64,000 nt of DNA from Candidula unifasciata (Eukaryota; Mollusca; Gastropoda; Stylommatophora; Geomitridae): assembly GCA_905116865.2 (NCBI GenBank), contig CAJHNH020002446.1, forward strand, positions 567,001 through 631,000, in the 5' to 3' direction. Position 1 is the stretch's first letter, and each line of letters begins with the position of its first letter. The position numbers and the translations under genes were made by a program. A model generated the notes under the pieces. It had not been told where the DNA came from. It saw nothing but the letters and a program-made list of their open reading frames with translations, and made no database searches. Shown here piece after piece: positions 36,091 through 59,100 of the stretch.

Positions 36091-36411
36091 TCATTCTTAA
36101 GCCGGATGTTATGGTATCATAGGCTAGGCTCTCCTGCACCAAACGTCGATCATTAACCTTTGCTAAGAAACCCTAAGCACTTCTTTTGCTTCTTGACACA
36201 ATATCCACCTCCGTGGCACCTGCTGGAAAGTCTCTGGATTCCCGGCTCAATGTGATTATGACTCTACCCAAGTCTGACTGTGTTTGAGACTATAGTGTTA
36301 ATTACTACAAAAAGGCAAAATAATCACAGCCCATGGCAATGGCAAGTGTGAAACAGTCCTCCACAGTTAGAACATGTGATTTCAGGAATTCTACCATCCC
36401 CCTGTCTGTAG

Positions 36412-36622
36412 TTTAGGCATTGTGAACATGATTCATAATGCTGGGATACCAGGTTCAACCCCAGCTGTGGACGATTTGTCTTCAACAGTGGTACCAAGAG
36501 CTGACCATTTAGAAAGCAATGACAAACTACTGAAGGTAAAATTGTGTATAGAAAAATCACAACAGCCAAAAAATGCTGGGGTTGGTACTGCAATGTTTTG
36601 TAAAGGATATACAACTTAATAC
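36412..36622 (+). repeat. Family D tRNA-derived SINE
   Basis: Plus-oriented: TAGGCATTGTGAACATG, CCAGGTTCAACCCCAGCTGT (B box), AGAAAGCAATGACAAACTAC, ending AAAGGATATACAACTTAA. Confidence 0.85.
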
Positions 36623-36876
36623 CATCCTCCATATTCAGAGTGTGTCCTAGCCATCTAACCTTCAAAGACTGAGAAAACTGTTGTGAAATCAGCTCTTTCC
36701 GATACCTCAGTGTTTACAGTAACAATAATATAGGCATAATTTGCAGGCAATGCTCTGAAATGTATCTATATTCATGTACAGTTAAAAAAAAAAAAAAAAA
36801 AATTAACTGTAATTATGACCTTATCTTCCAGAAAGAACCAACTGGAGAATTATTTATGCTACAAAATATGGTATGC

Positions 36877-49653
<12,777 letters not shown>

Positions 49654-49859
49654 CTTCCACGGTTTCAGCCCACTCCTCTGTTTGTTATTCGTAGACTTCA
49701 GGTCGAATTTGCCAAGACGATAAATTCGTACCACACAACGTTCCAAGTTTTACTGATACAGACAACAGCCAGCAGGGCGGCCGAAATTCTTTTGAGAATA
49801 GTACCATTCGTACCATTCTTGAAAAAGTACCAAAACACACCAAAAGGTAATGTTAGTTT

Positions 49860-50412
49860 AAAAAGAGTTGAGCTGCGTCAAGAATTGATATCACAGCACT
49901 CGGGACATTCTCACGCATGCTCCGTCCTGATATTTAGCAGCCAGCGCAGAGTTCCAATACAAATGGTGAAGTCACAATCTGGTTATATGTCCGTCTTGCC
50001 TTTCCTCTGAGTGCAGTGTGCCAGCCAGACAATATAGTTACACCCAGGTGCCTCATTCTCTCCAGGCCATAATAATCTTGTTTCTCTGTTGATTCCGTTA
50101 CTTGTTCCCAAAAGGCCTTGACCACATCTGCCTTGTCGTGTATCAATTCACCACTCAGTAGTGCAGATCCAGCCAATCTGTCTGCCTGTTCATTACCACT
50201 ACGACGGCATGGCCTGGAGAAAATATCCGAAGTATGCTCACTACCCGAGATCCCTCCAGTTAAGCTTGCCACTCTGTTGGAAGCATCCCTGTCTTCACCT
50301 TTCTCCACATGCTTTCAGAGTCTGTTACAATTACGACATGTGTATGCATCTTGTTCTCTAGCCACCGGAGAGCTGTAGTTACCACCTCTACCCCCAATCT
50401 CATGCTAGAATG
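49860..50412 (-). mobile_element. Family I LINE 3' part (RNase H)
   Basis: The minus strand encodes HVVIVTDSESMWRKVKTGML, then CRRSGNEQADRLAGSALLSG, ELIHDKADVVKAFWEQV and MRHLGVTILSGWHTALRG. VTDS and GNEQADRLA are the core and C-terminal signatures of the RNase H of I-type LINEs. It lies just upstream of the membrane-protein start codon. A (CA)n run follows at its right edge. Confidence 0.85.

Positions 50413-50471
<59 letters not shown>
50413..50471. repeat. (CA)n microsatellite
   Basis: About 29 CA units inside the family I LINE. Confidence 0.98.
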
Positions 50472-50473
<2 letters not shown>

Positions 50474-50589
50474 AACTGGCTTACTTTATATTTGATCAGA
50501 ATTGAAATATGTGTGTCTATCACCTCGTGTATCACCACTTCCCCGCGCAGCTTGTAACAAAGCTGTGGTGGCAGCTTCTAGTTGGTGCA

Positions 50590-50690
50590 GTTAATTTACT
50601 GATCTAGAAATTGACATCATAGCACATCAAGCACACCCATAGATGCTCCGTCCCTAGCAGTAGATGCTAGATGCTCCCGTGGTACAATGA
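50590..50690 (-). mobile_element. Family I LINE extreme 3' fragment
   Basis: AGAAATTGACATCATAGCAC then GCACACCCATAGATGCTCCG repeats the 3' end seen at 49880-49930, giving a second truncated copy next to the family J element. Confidence 0.6.
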
Positions 50691-50699
50691 TTATACACA

Positions 50700-52180
50700 C
50701 GCCGATCTCTTCCTCTCATCCGTCCTTCCATCCCAGATCCACACGTAATTCCTCTTTCACACATCCATGTCATTTTATCTAATCTCGTGTCTTCTGCCAA
50801 AAGTCGTTCATGTATGATCTTTAAATATCTCCCTTGTGCAATACGAGCGTTCCTGTAGCTTTTGCTTTTGTAGCCAGAAAATCCGCTCTTTCATTCCCTC
50901 GCACTCCTGTATCTCCCGGACAGTATATCCACGCGATTCCCCACAACGTTGGCGTACTGATTCATGGTATCCACTTTTGCCGCATTAGTTAATTTTGAAC
51001 TTTCACCAGTGCCGACCGGGAATCAGACACAATATTTCCTCTGGTAACTTTGTTTTATGCTATCCAATTCAGAGCTGCAGTGATTGCCTCCACTTCCATT
51101 ATCACGCTTGAAGTTGTAGATGACAAAAGCTCCGTTTTGTTCTGCCACAATTTTTCCCTTCATTCTAGGTGAAAATTCCCAGCCAGATCTAACACCCTTA
51201 TGAAGAGAACCATCGGTGTACACTACTGCAGCCTTTCCATTTATCAGTTGTTGTACCTGTGATTCTGCCATATCGTTAAACTACTCTCTACATTCTATTT
51301 CCAACGTGATAATGACCTGATGGAAACTGCTGTTGTGGGTGTTCATGTTGATCCATTCCTGCCCTCTGTGTATTTGCTTAACTGAGGCTGCCGTCTCTAT
51401 GGTATCTTCAGCTTGTGCCATCCATGACTTTCCTCTTTTCAACCGGTCTTTTCTTAATTCGTTCGAATTACCATGCAGCGGATGTCTTTCTTCATTTTTA
51501 ACTCGCATTTAGGCCTTGGCTTGCTCCAGTGACAGTCTAGACTTTACCGATGTCAGCCAAAGCATATACCTCATTGTTCTAACTGGGGTGTCCCATGTGC
51601 AACCCAAGACGATTCTCATTCCTTCATTTTGAATCCTTTTAAGCTGTGTAAACCGTTGAGTTAACATTCCTGGGCCATAATCGATTACAGAAAGGACAAA
51701 ATAATTGAACAATAAAACCTGTAATCTCTGTTTCATATGTGTCGCCATCATCGTCTTCAGAGCCGCAAGGCCACGCTTGCATTTGATTACAGGCTGCTCC
51801 ATGTGATATCGTAGGACAGACTGCGATCAAACGTCGAACCTAAATATTTCAACCTATCTCTTCTTTCAGCATGAATACCCTTCATGGATATGTTGGGTAA
51901 GTCTTCTTTCCCAATGCTGTTATTCAAAGAGCACCACAAAACACTGGCCTTCTCTGGGTCTTGATCCTGTCTGTTCACACCACTCCGTCATCTCAGGCAA
52001 AGCACTTTGCAAGTCTCTGGTCATGTCGTTTCTGTCTGACCCGCTTCGATACATTGAGACATCATCTGCAAATGTCAAAGTTCGCCCTGGTCCAGTGAGC
52101 TGAATTTTTGCCAGACTTGCTGTATATATGTTAAACAAGACAGTTGGTAATGGTGATTCCTGGGAAAGGGCAGACACTTA
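50700..52180 (-). mobile_element. Decayed LINE with reverse transcriptase and RNase H (family J)
   Basis: The minus strand reads, in order: LSQESPLPTVLFNIYTASLA and LTFADDVSMYRSGSD (polymerase FADD motif, 52177-51990); SVIDYGPGMLTQRFTQLKRI and LGCTWDTPVRTMRYML (RT C-terminal region); AAVVYTDGSLHKGVRSGWEF (RNase H start, YTDGS); GIAWIYCPGDTGVRGNERAD then FLATKAKATG (RNase H end). Several frameshifts and stops separate these. The 5' endonuclease part is absent. Confidence 0.88.
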
Positions 52181-52189
52181 ACTTTTTAG

Positions 52190-52510
52190 CAGATGTTAAA
52201 GGGCATAGTATACTTTATTTCTAGATTGTATTCTATATTGTATTTCCAGATTGTATCCTAGATTGTATTTCTTCTCTCAGCATGTTGGAGTTTGCACCCG
52301 AGTACTTATATGTTTCCGTTCGTTTGATTTTTATATTATCAACTTGTATTTGGCCGGAGTTTATATCCTTTCCTTGTCTAGTTATTATCATGTATTCTGT
52401 CTTATCTTGATTGATAACTAGTCCCATTTTCTGAGCTGATTCTTTTAAAATAGTCAGTGTTTTAACAGTCTCTAGTTCATTTTGTCCAACAATATCCTCA
52501 CCAACTGTAT
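52190..52510 (-). mobile_element. Fragment of a different LINE (reverse transcriptase)
   Basis: The minus frame MGLVINQDKTEYMIITRQGK, IQVDNIKIKRTETYKYSGAN and LREEIQSRIQSGNTI matches the GL.IN..KTEYM ... V....+.YLG segment after the polymerase core in another non-LTR group. It abuts the family J element. Confidence 0.75.
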
Positions 52511-52931
52511 CAAAACACTCCTAATCATTTTTAACAGCTCAAACAATTTGCCAGAATTTAAAATATTGCTGAAAAATTTATAAATGTACCAAATCTTAAG
52601 GCGTGGTACCAAAAGTACAAAATTGCTCGACAAGGGTCAAAAGGTACCAAATTGTGTACGAAACTTCGGTAGCCCTGGTAGCTGAGGCAGGCCGTTAATT
52701 AACGGTCCCTTGTGTTGGCTCTTTGTGTACCAGCTAACGTACTTTCCTTTCTTATTTTACTTTCCTTTCTTAATTATCATGTCCAAGGGCGCCGTCAAAA
52801 AGAATTTATTGGGGGAACTCGGTGCGCAATAATAATAATAATGATAATAATGTTCTTGATGGTAAATAAATTTAATACTATGTTTGAAATTATTTCTTCT
52901 TCTCCTTCATCGGTCGTCTGAATTACACAGT

Positions 52932-53150
52932 TGACTGACTGACTTTCTACACCACTAGGACATCACACAAGCGATAAACACCCGATGACACAAAGTGCCA
53001 CCATGCGGATGAGGATCACCGTGGAGAGGTCCCAGAAACCGCGTTCAGACAATTGGCCATATTTATTGCCTGCCTATATTGCGGCCCCTGGAAAAAGCCA
53101 GGGTGGGGCTTCAAATAACAAAAAAAATTTCGTCCTAAAAAGGACGAAAC
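52932..53150 (+). repeat. Family B SINE-like repeat
   Basis: Plus-oriented: TGACTGACTGACTTTCTAC, CACTAGGACATCACACAAGC, GATGAGGATCACCGTGGAGA, ending TCCTAAAAAGGACGAAACA. A near-complete copy. Confidence 0.88.
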
Positions 53151-53184
53151 ACCCATTGCTAGGTGAGCTAATAAATAATAAGAA

Positions 53185-53280
53185 GAAACAAATATTTACA
53201 CAGTTGCGCTGTGTCTGTTTATAGCATAGCTGCGACATTTAAACCTTTCGGCGGACACATCAGACTTCTTCGTGTATAGG
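53185..53280 (-). repeat. Family N repeat
   Basis: The minus strand reads GAAGAAGTCTGATGTGTCCG then CCGAAAGGTTTAAATG and CGCAGCTATGC, matching 32210-32330. Confidence 0.6.
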
Positions 53281-53684
53281 GTTAGGTTGGTTTCATGGGA
53301 CGTGAATTTGCCTTATTTATGTGGTGACCTTTATCTACAGCAGAACCATATTAACGCATTGGGTACTTGCCTCAAATCGATCTGTGAATGTCAAGTGACT
53401 AGCCAATATAAGAAGTTTGTGGTAATTTCCTTCTGTTTCGTCCAATCTGTGTTTATGCTTTAACACCAGTTTTTTTTGTGTGTGTGTGTGGTTCAAGTGC
53501 CAATAAAATAAATACATGTTTAATATTATCGACCATATACGTCTTATTTCTGTGAATGTTTTTGCACATTGATTTGCCCGAGGCCCCAGCATATTTGTTT
53601 ACCCGGGGCCCATAATGCCGTTAAGACGACCCTGATCTGCAGGTGTTCCTCTAGAAAACCCATTCAAGGCAGTTAGGCGCAAAC

Positions 53685-53835
53685 TGAACCTTGTCTGTTA
53701 CACAATAGGAAGTTTGACGGTCGCACTTCTGAACCGTGTCCATCACACACTAGGACATTTGACCGTCGGACTTCTGGACCGTATCTGACACTCAGTAGGT
53801 CATTTGACGATCGGACATTCAGAATTTCGATGTTA
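53685..53835 (+). repeat. Degenerate tandem repeat, about 52 bp, three units
   Basis: Recurring CACTTCTGAACCGTGTC / GGACTTCTGGACCGTATC and TAGGACATTTGACCG / TAGGTCATTTGACGATCGG. Confidence 0.7.
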
Positions 53836-54039
53836 TGCTGTAGGGAATTTGAGACTAACAGCAGTTTCAGTACGTCTTTCGGTCCGCAGACGGTTGATCC
53901 AAGGGTTGTCATACAGACAGTAGGATATTCGGCCAGAAGGCCTTAATCATGTTCTGAGTTTTTGATGGAGGTATCACCCATGCACAGGGGGTGGGTTAAT
54001 AAGAGCAAAAAGATTTCTAGACACTAAGGGCCACCAACT

Positions 54040-54190
54040 CCGAGATCCTATGCTAGCTCGGTTCAGTCCGATATTGGTCATAATCTGTGACGCCACACGA
54101 GGACATGTAGCAGAAGTCTGGCACGAGGTCCTGTAAAGCCAGCACAGAGCCTGTCCGAGCTGAAGTACGGAGTATCTCCGTTCACACAGC
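54040..54190 (+). repeat. Family F dispersed repeat
   Basis: GAGGACATGTAGCAGAAGTC then GAGGTCCTGTAAAGCCAGCA is repeated in diverged form at 61895-62080 (GAGGACATGTGGTAGAAGTT). Confidence 0.65.
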
Positions 54191-54589
54191 GCAACCAGAC
54201 AGGAAACGAAAGAAGACAAAGAAACCAACACAGGACTGATATCGTCAGCCGCTACACGCTGCGGGATTTACTGAGGAGGGGATCCGAACACCTATTGACC
54301 GACTAGATCAATGTGCAGTTAGGTTACATGTCGACTAATTAACTAATACAGCACAATAGCCTTAACTTTTCCTCAGGCATGTGATCGAAATCACTGCGCC
54401 TCATTTGACACAATATGAATGTACAAATACTTAAAAAGAGAGCGTTAACAGATGGCTTTGAAAAAGGGGGTGGGGGAGGGGGGGGGGGTGATTTGATCCT
54501 AACTAATTTTCTAGCTGAAAATAGTGACTGGGGAAAGAGGGCGAGACTAAAAGTGCCTTAAGCAAAGTTCCAGCGCCTATGATCATGTC

Positions 54590-54860
54590 GTTGTAGTTGT
54601 CTGTCTAAATCACCTCTGGCAGGTCATTTGTACTGTCTGCCTCAAAGATACTTGGTCTCTCACCAGCTCTTCAGCCTAGAGCACTTTCCTACCCAAGGTC
54701 TCACCTATATCCTGGGACCATCTTTTTGCTGGTTGGAACCTGCCCCTCTTATCAGGCTTTCTGCTATTATTGTTTCCAGACATCTGTGGATCCTGATATG
54801 ACTAAAAGTATTTTTATTTTCAGTTTCTGAGATAAGATGTTGCTATATTATCAAATCAGT
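54590..54860 (+). repeat. Family H repeat, copy 1
   Basis: TACTTGGTCTCTCACCAGCT, TGCTGGTTGGAACCTGCCC, CTTTCTGCTATTATTGTTTC and CAGTTTCTGAGATAAGATG correspond to 56530-56790 in the same orientation. Confidence 0.75.
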
Positions 54861-55065
54861 GATATAAGGTTGCCAAGGGGTTTATCGCAAAACGGACATT
54901 TCATTTTTGGGATGCATTTGTTTAAAGCGCGGAGAAAGTATTTTCTTATATGTTCCCAAATAATTGCCAAAAAATTAATATCCCAGCTTATAGTTGACAT
55001 ACAGACTTGAATGAGGTACCGTTGAATTGTATTTGTTTTTCAAGACATATCCAACTATGCCAGTT

Positions 55066-55480
55066 TCTTCTTCTTCTTCTTCTTCTTCTTCTTCTTCTTC
55101 TTCTTCTTCTTCTTCTTCTTCTTCGAATCGTCTGTTAAAAAACATATCAGGAGGCCGGTAGTCTCTGTGAAAGCTATCTTGCAGTCCATTTCTTCTTGCG
55201 TACGATACAATTTTGTCTTCATTGTGGTTGGAACAGGCCAGAGTGCGTCTCGGTTGTCAGCATACAGTTGACAGTGTTAGAGCACAAATTCCAGCATTTT
55301 CGGGTGCCAGGTTGCAGGGGCACGTCTCCGTGTTTCCTACACCGAAAAGTTTGAACATATGTTGATGAAGTTTACTGTGCCCTGTCCTTAATCTGAATAT
55401 TAAACACTGTACATACATCTCTAGCGAGACGAGAGGAAAAAATTTGGTGTGTGTATCGAGCCACCTTTCTTGGATACTAG
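55066..55480 (-). mobile_element. Truncated family G LINE with long GAA tail
   Basis: The (TTC)n tract at 55066-55123 is the (GAA)n tail of a minus-strand element. Before it the minus strand encodes HPKMLEFVL, then HCQLYADNRDALWPVPTTMK and KLYRTQEEMDCKIAFTETTG, the same LINE C-terminal pattern as at 4515-4697, with decay. Confidence 0.75.
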
Positions 55481-55496
55481 ATAGTATTCATGTCTT

Positions 55497-55725
55497 AGTC
55501 TCTTGGTCTGACTATCTGACTTTCTACCCCACCAGGATATTATAATTGCGATAAACACCCTATGACACAAAGTGCCACCATGTGGATTAGGATCACCGTG
55601 GAGAGGTCACAGAAACCGCGTTCAGCCATTAGACCATATTTATGGCGGGCTATATTGCCGATCCTGGCATGAGCTAGAGTAGGACTTCAATTAACAAAAA
55701 ATTGCATCCCAATAAGGACGGCAGA
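55497..55725 (+). repeat. Family B SINE-like repeat
   Basis: Plus-oriented: GACTATCTGACTTTCTACCC, ATGACACAAAGTGCCACCAT and GATCACCGTGGAGAGGTCAC, ending ATCCCAATAAGGACG. It ends about 360 bp upstream of the HSD17B10 start. Confidence 0.85.
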
Positions 55726-56063
55726 ATTAAATATTTTAGTCTATTGGTGGGTTAAGGCACTGTTTGGTTGCACTATGTCACGGCCGCTTCTGGCCAATCC
55801 GCCAGTTTCATAAATGTTTTTGAGCATTTTCACTAAGGGTGCCTATATACATACTCCTCGTTGGCTTACGTTCATTGTAATTGATTTCTCAAAACTGGCA
55901 TAAACTGTTTGTTTTTTCTTCTCTTCCCCATAATTTCCTAACCCTCCCCCACCCCCAAAAACTGTCTACTGAAAAAGGAGAGAGCAGCGAAGGACTGTGA
56001 TCGATTAATCTGTACTGCCTGGTCTTGCCGTCCAATTATTTGGTACTGCTAGCTTAGCCTTCG

Positions 56064-56070
56064 CTTCCGG
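56064..56070 (+). promoter_or_regulatory. ETS/GABP-like CTTCCGG upstream of HSD17B10
   Basis: CTTCCGG lies 18 bp before the initiator ATG in a repeat-free stretch. Motifs of this kind are common in promoters of nuclear genes for mitochondrial proteins, so it may mark the proximal promoter or 5' UTR. Motif match only. Confidence 0.4.
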
Positions 56071-56087
56071 CTGAACATTGAAACATC

Positions 56088-56111
56088 ATGTCGACGATAG
56101 GCACTTTGAAG
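56088..56111 (+). CDS. HSD17B10: HSD17B10 coding exon 1
   Basis: Encodes MSTIGTLK, phase 0. The donor AAG|GTGATT is weak but gives a product aligning exactly with the vertebrate N-terminus (…SVK|GLVAVITGG). No better short first exon was found within 2 kb. Confidence 0.8.
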
Positions 56112-59100
56112 GTGATTGTTATGTCATTTCATGGCGTTGTGATGTATTGTTCGATTTCATAATCTGAGATATCTCATCAGCTTTAAACATTTATTTCATC
56201 TGTATTTTTTCCCACCCTTTTCTTGTTGCCCATAACATATATTACAACAATCTGTAGGTCGCACATGACTTGAATGACTGGACGACGATAAGTGGGGCCG
56301 ATAAGTCAGTGTATTAGTGTATTATAGAAAGTAAAGACAAATGACAGTCGGAAAAGGCTTCTTCATTCTTGCATCCTTGGCTTAATAATTAATAAATGAA
56401 TGAATGTCAAGTTCTCCCACTTTGCTTCCTACGCAAGTTCCAATCTGTTGGTACCCACCATCATCCATCTCATCGTTTGAGTTTTGCAGGTCCTTTGCAG
56501 AAAGTGAAAACTTTTGCTCTCCTCACTGTCTGCTTGAGCAACTTGGTCTCTCGCCACTAGCTGTCCTGCCTGTGCGACTTTCCTAACCAAGGTGTCACTG
56601 TCACCTACATCCTGAACCGATCGTTGTGCTGGTTGGAACCTATCAACTTGTCCTTCTCTCCTGATATCATGCCTTCTGCTATTATTCTTTCCAAATAGCT
56701 CTGCCACTTTATATAGCCCCAAAGTATAATTATAATTAGTATTTAATATTTCCATTTACAGTTTCTGAGACAAGATGCTGCTAACTAGCCAATCTTTCTT
56801 GTTGTTTGGACCTTTTATGATATCAGTATTTCTTTTCTTCTTGGCCCATGCTATTCTGAGAATCTTTCTGTGGCATTTCAGCTCAGAAGCCCTCACTGAT
56901 ACCAGTACCTGTAGTCTGATTATTTGTTAGTTCATTCAGTTTGCCTCTTCGTTGAGTGCCAATCATATCCCCTGGTCACTGACTGCACCATTTTGTCCAC
57001 ACTGATAATATGCATTGTTCCCAACTTCTAAAGGACCTTCACCACATCACCTTACACATGTACTAGTTTACCACCAAGCAGTGCAGAACAAGCTGATCTG
57101 TTTGTTTCCCCGTCACACCTGCATGCTGTGGAGCAAATATCCATCATACACTTAACTACCTCTGAAGTGATGGTCACCCAGCATGCTGTGGAGCATAGAT
57201 CCATCATACACTTAACTACCTCTGAAGTGATGGTCACCCAGCATGCTGTGGAGCAAATATCCATCATACACTTAACTACCTCTGAAGTGATGGTCACCCA
57301 GCATGCTGTGGAGCATAGATCCATCATACACTTAACTACCTCTGAAGTGATGGTCACCCAGCATGCTGTGGAGCATAGATCCATCATACACTTAACTACC
57401 TCTGAAGTGATGGTCACCCAGCATGCTGTGGAGCAAATATCCATCATACACTTAACTACCTCTGAAGTGATGGTCACCCAGCATGCTGTGGAGCATAGAT
57501 CCATCATACACTTAACTACCTCTGAAGTGATGGTCACCCAGCATGCTGTGGAGCATAGATCCATCATACACTTAACTACCTCTGAAGTGATGGTCACCCA
57601 GCATGCTGTGCGTCTGTTACAATCCCATGTGTGCAGCTGGTTCTCAATGAACAAATTATTTATCATATCAGTATAAATACAATGGGTTAAAAAAAAAATA
57701 AAGCTAAGAAAATGAGAACAGTTTAAAAAAAAAGTTTTAGTCAAATTTACATTAAGAAATGGGTAATTACAACAAAGGATGTTGCTTTGAAACACAGAGA
57801 GCCTTACCATAGTAACAAATAAAACACTTTAACCTTTTCACTTTGAGAAGACTAAATCTATTCGCTTCAGGTTATGACACAGTCCCGTAAATGCTGATAT
57901 TGTTGCCTGTCTGCAGTGACCTGCTCTCAAAAAGTGTAGTTGAATTCCATTGGTTCTGTGTGCAACTGTGCAGTGTTTAATAGGCCAGGATATTAACTAA
58001 AAATAACATTTGAGGCGTTGGGGGAGGATGTGTATTAAAAAAAAAAAAACTTTTTTTTTTGAAGCTGTTAACGTCTATAAAATAATTAGTCATATATCGT
58101 AAAGACTTCAAAGCCAACTAATGAATATTAAACCTTTTGGAAACAGAATCTTGTAGGTTTGGTGACTGGAGGTGCCTCAGGCCTGGGTCGCGGTACTGTG
58201 GAGAGGTTTGTTCGACAAGGAGCAAAGGTTATTCTCTGTGACTTGCCCACTTCAAAAGGTCAAGAAATTGCCACAGCACTTGGTGAAAACTGTTTGTTTG
58301 CTCCAACAGATGTAAGTGATACATTGTTGTGCAGATTTTTGTTTTGTGTGAAGAACAATGGAAATTGTTAAATTCTGAGATGTTCTCATATTTTCCTTGA
58401 TTGGTTGTTGTAGCTTATTTAATGGCTTGTCAAAATGGGAGGTTCAACAGACAGTTGATGGATGTGGATGCAACTGGAGATGATGCAGTCTCTCTTAACT
58501 TCTGTATTTTGTGGATCCCTGTGTGGTTTCTGGGACCCCGTGGGATGGGGGGAGAATAGATCCACTGCTCCTTAACAAATAACAGCTGACTAATTAGGGG
58601 TGTTGCCTTTTTTGGGGTCAGAATGCATCAGGTTGATGGGTGACAAACTAAAAAAAAGCATGTAAATAAGCCAGATCGGTAAAACAGCTGTGCACACAAA
58701 ACTGAAGTTCTGGAACAGTATCAAAGTAAAGAAGTGGATCAACGATCAAAACTTTCTGCTGGAGTTTACAGCCAGCGAACACTAGGAAGAAGAAGAAGTA
58801 TTTTAGGGAGATTAATCTGGTTGGGGATTGTCAGTTAGAGTTAAAGGGAAGGTCATCATTGAATAGAATAAAACCAATAATAAAATAAAGATCCCTTTTC
58901 ATGCCTTTAGGTTCTTCGGGCATATGGAAAGAGCACCCATATTTTTACAGACCGATCGACCCTAGGTGGGTAATGTGGTCAGCATTACGCCGGCCGTCTT
59001 TACTTCCCCAGGACATACATCGTGGTACCCATTTTAGGCTGGGTTGAATAGAACCTCTACAGATTCAAATTTGGAAATGGTTTTCATTGCAACTTTGAGG

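Noticed and set aside
50260..51271. Host ribonuclease H gene
   Set aside because: YTDGS, VTDS and GNE.AD motifs occur in broken frames flanked by LINE reverse-transcriptase sequence.
57052..57810. 252-codon minus and 182-codon plus frames as genes
   Set aside because: Both run through the 60-bp array; they are by-products of a unit length divisible by three.
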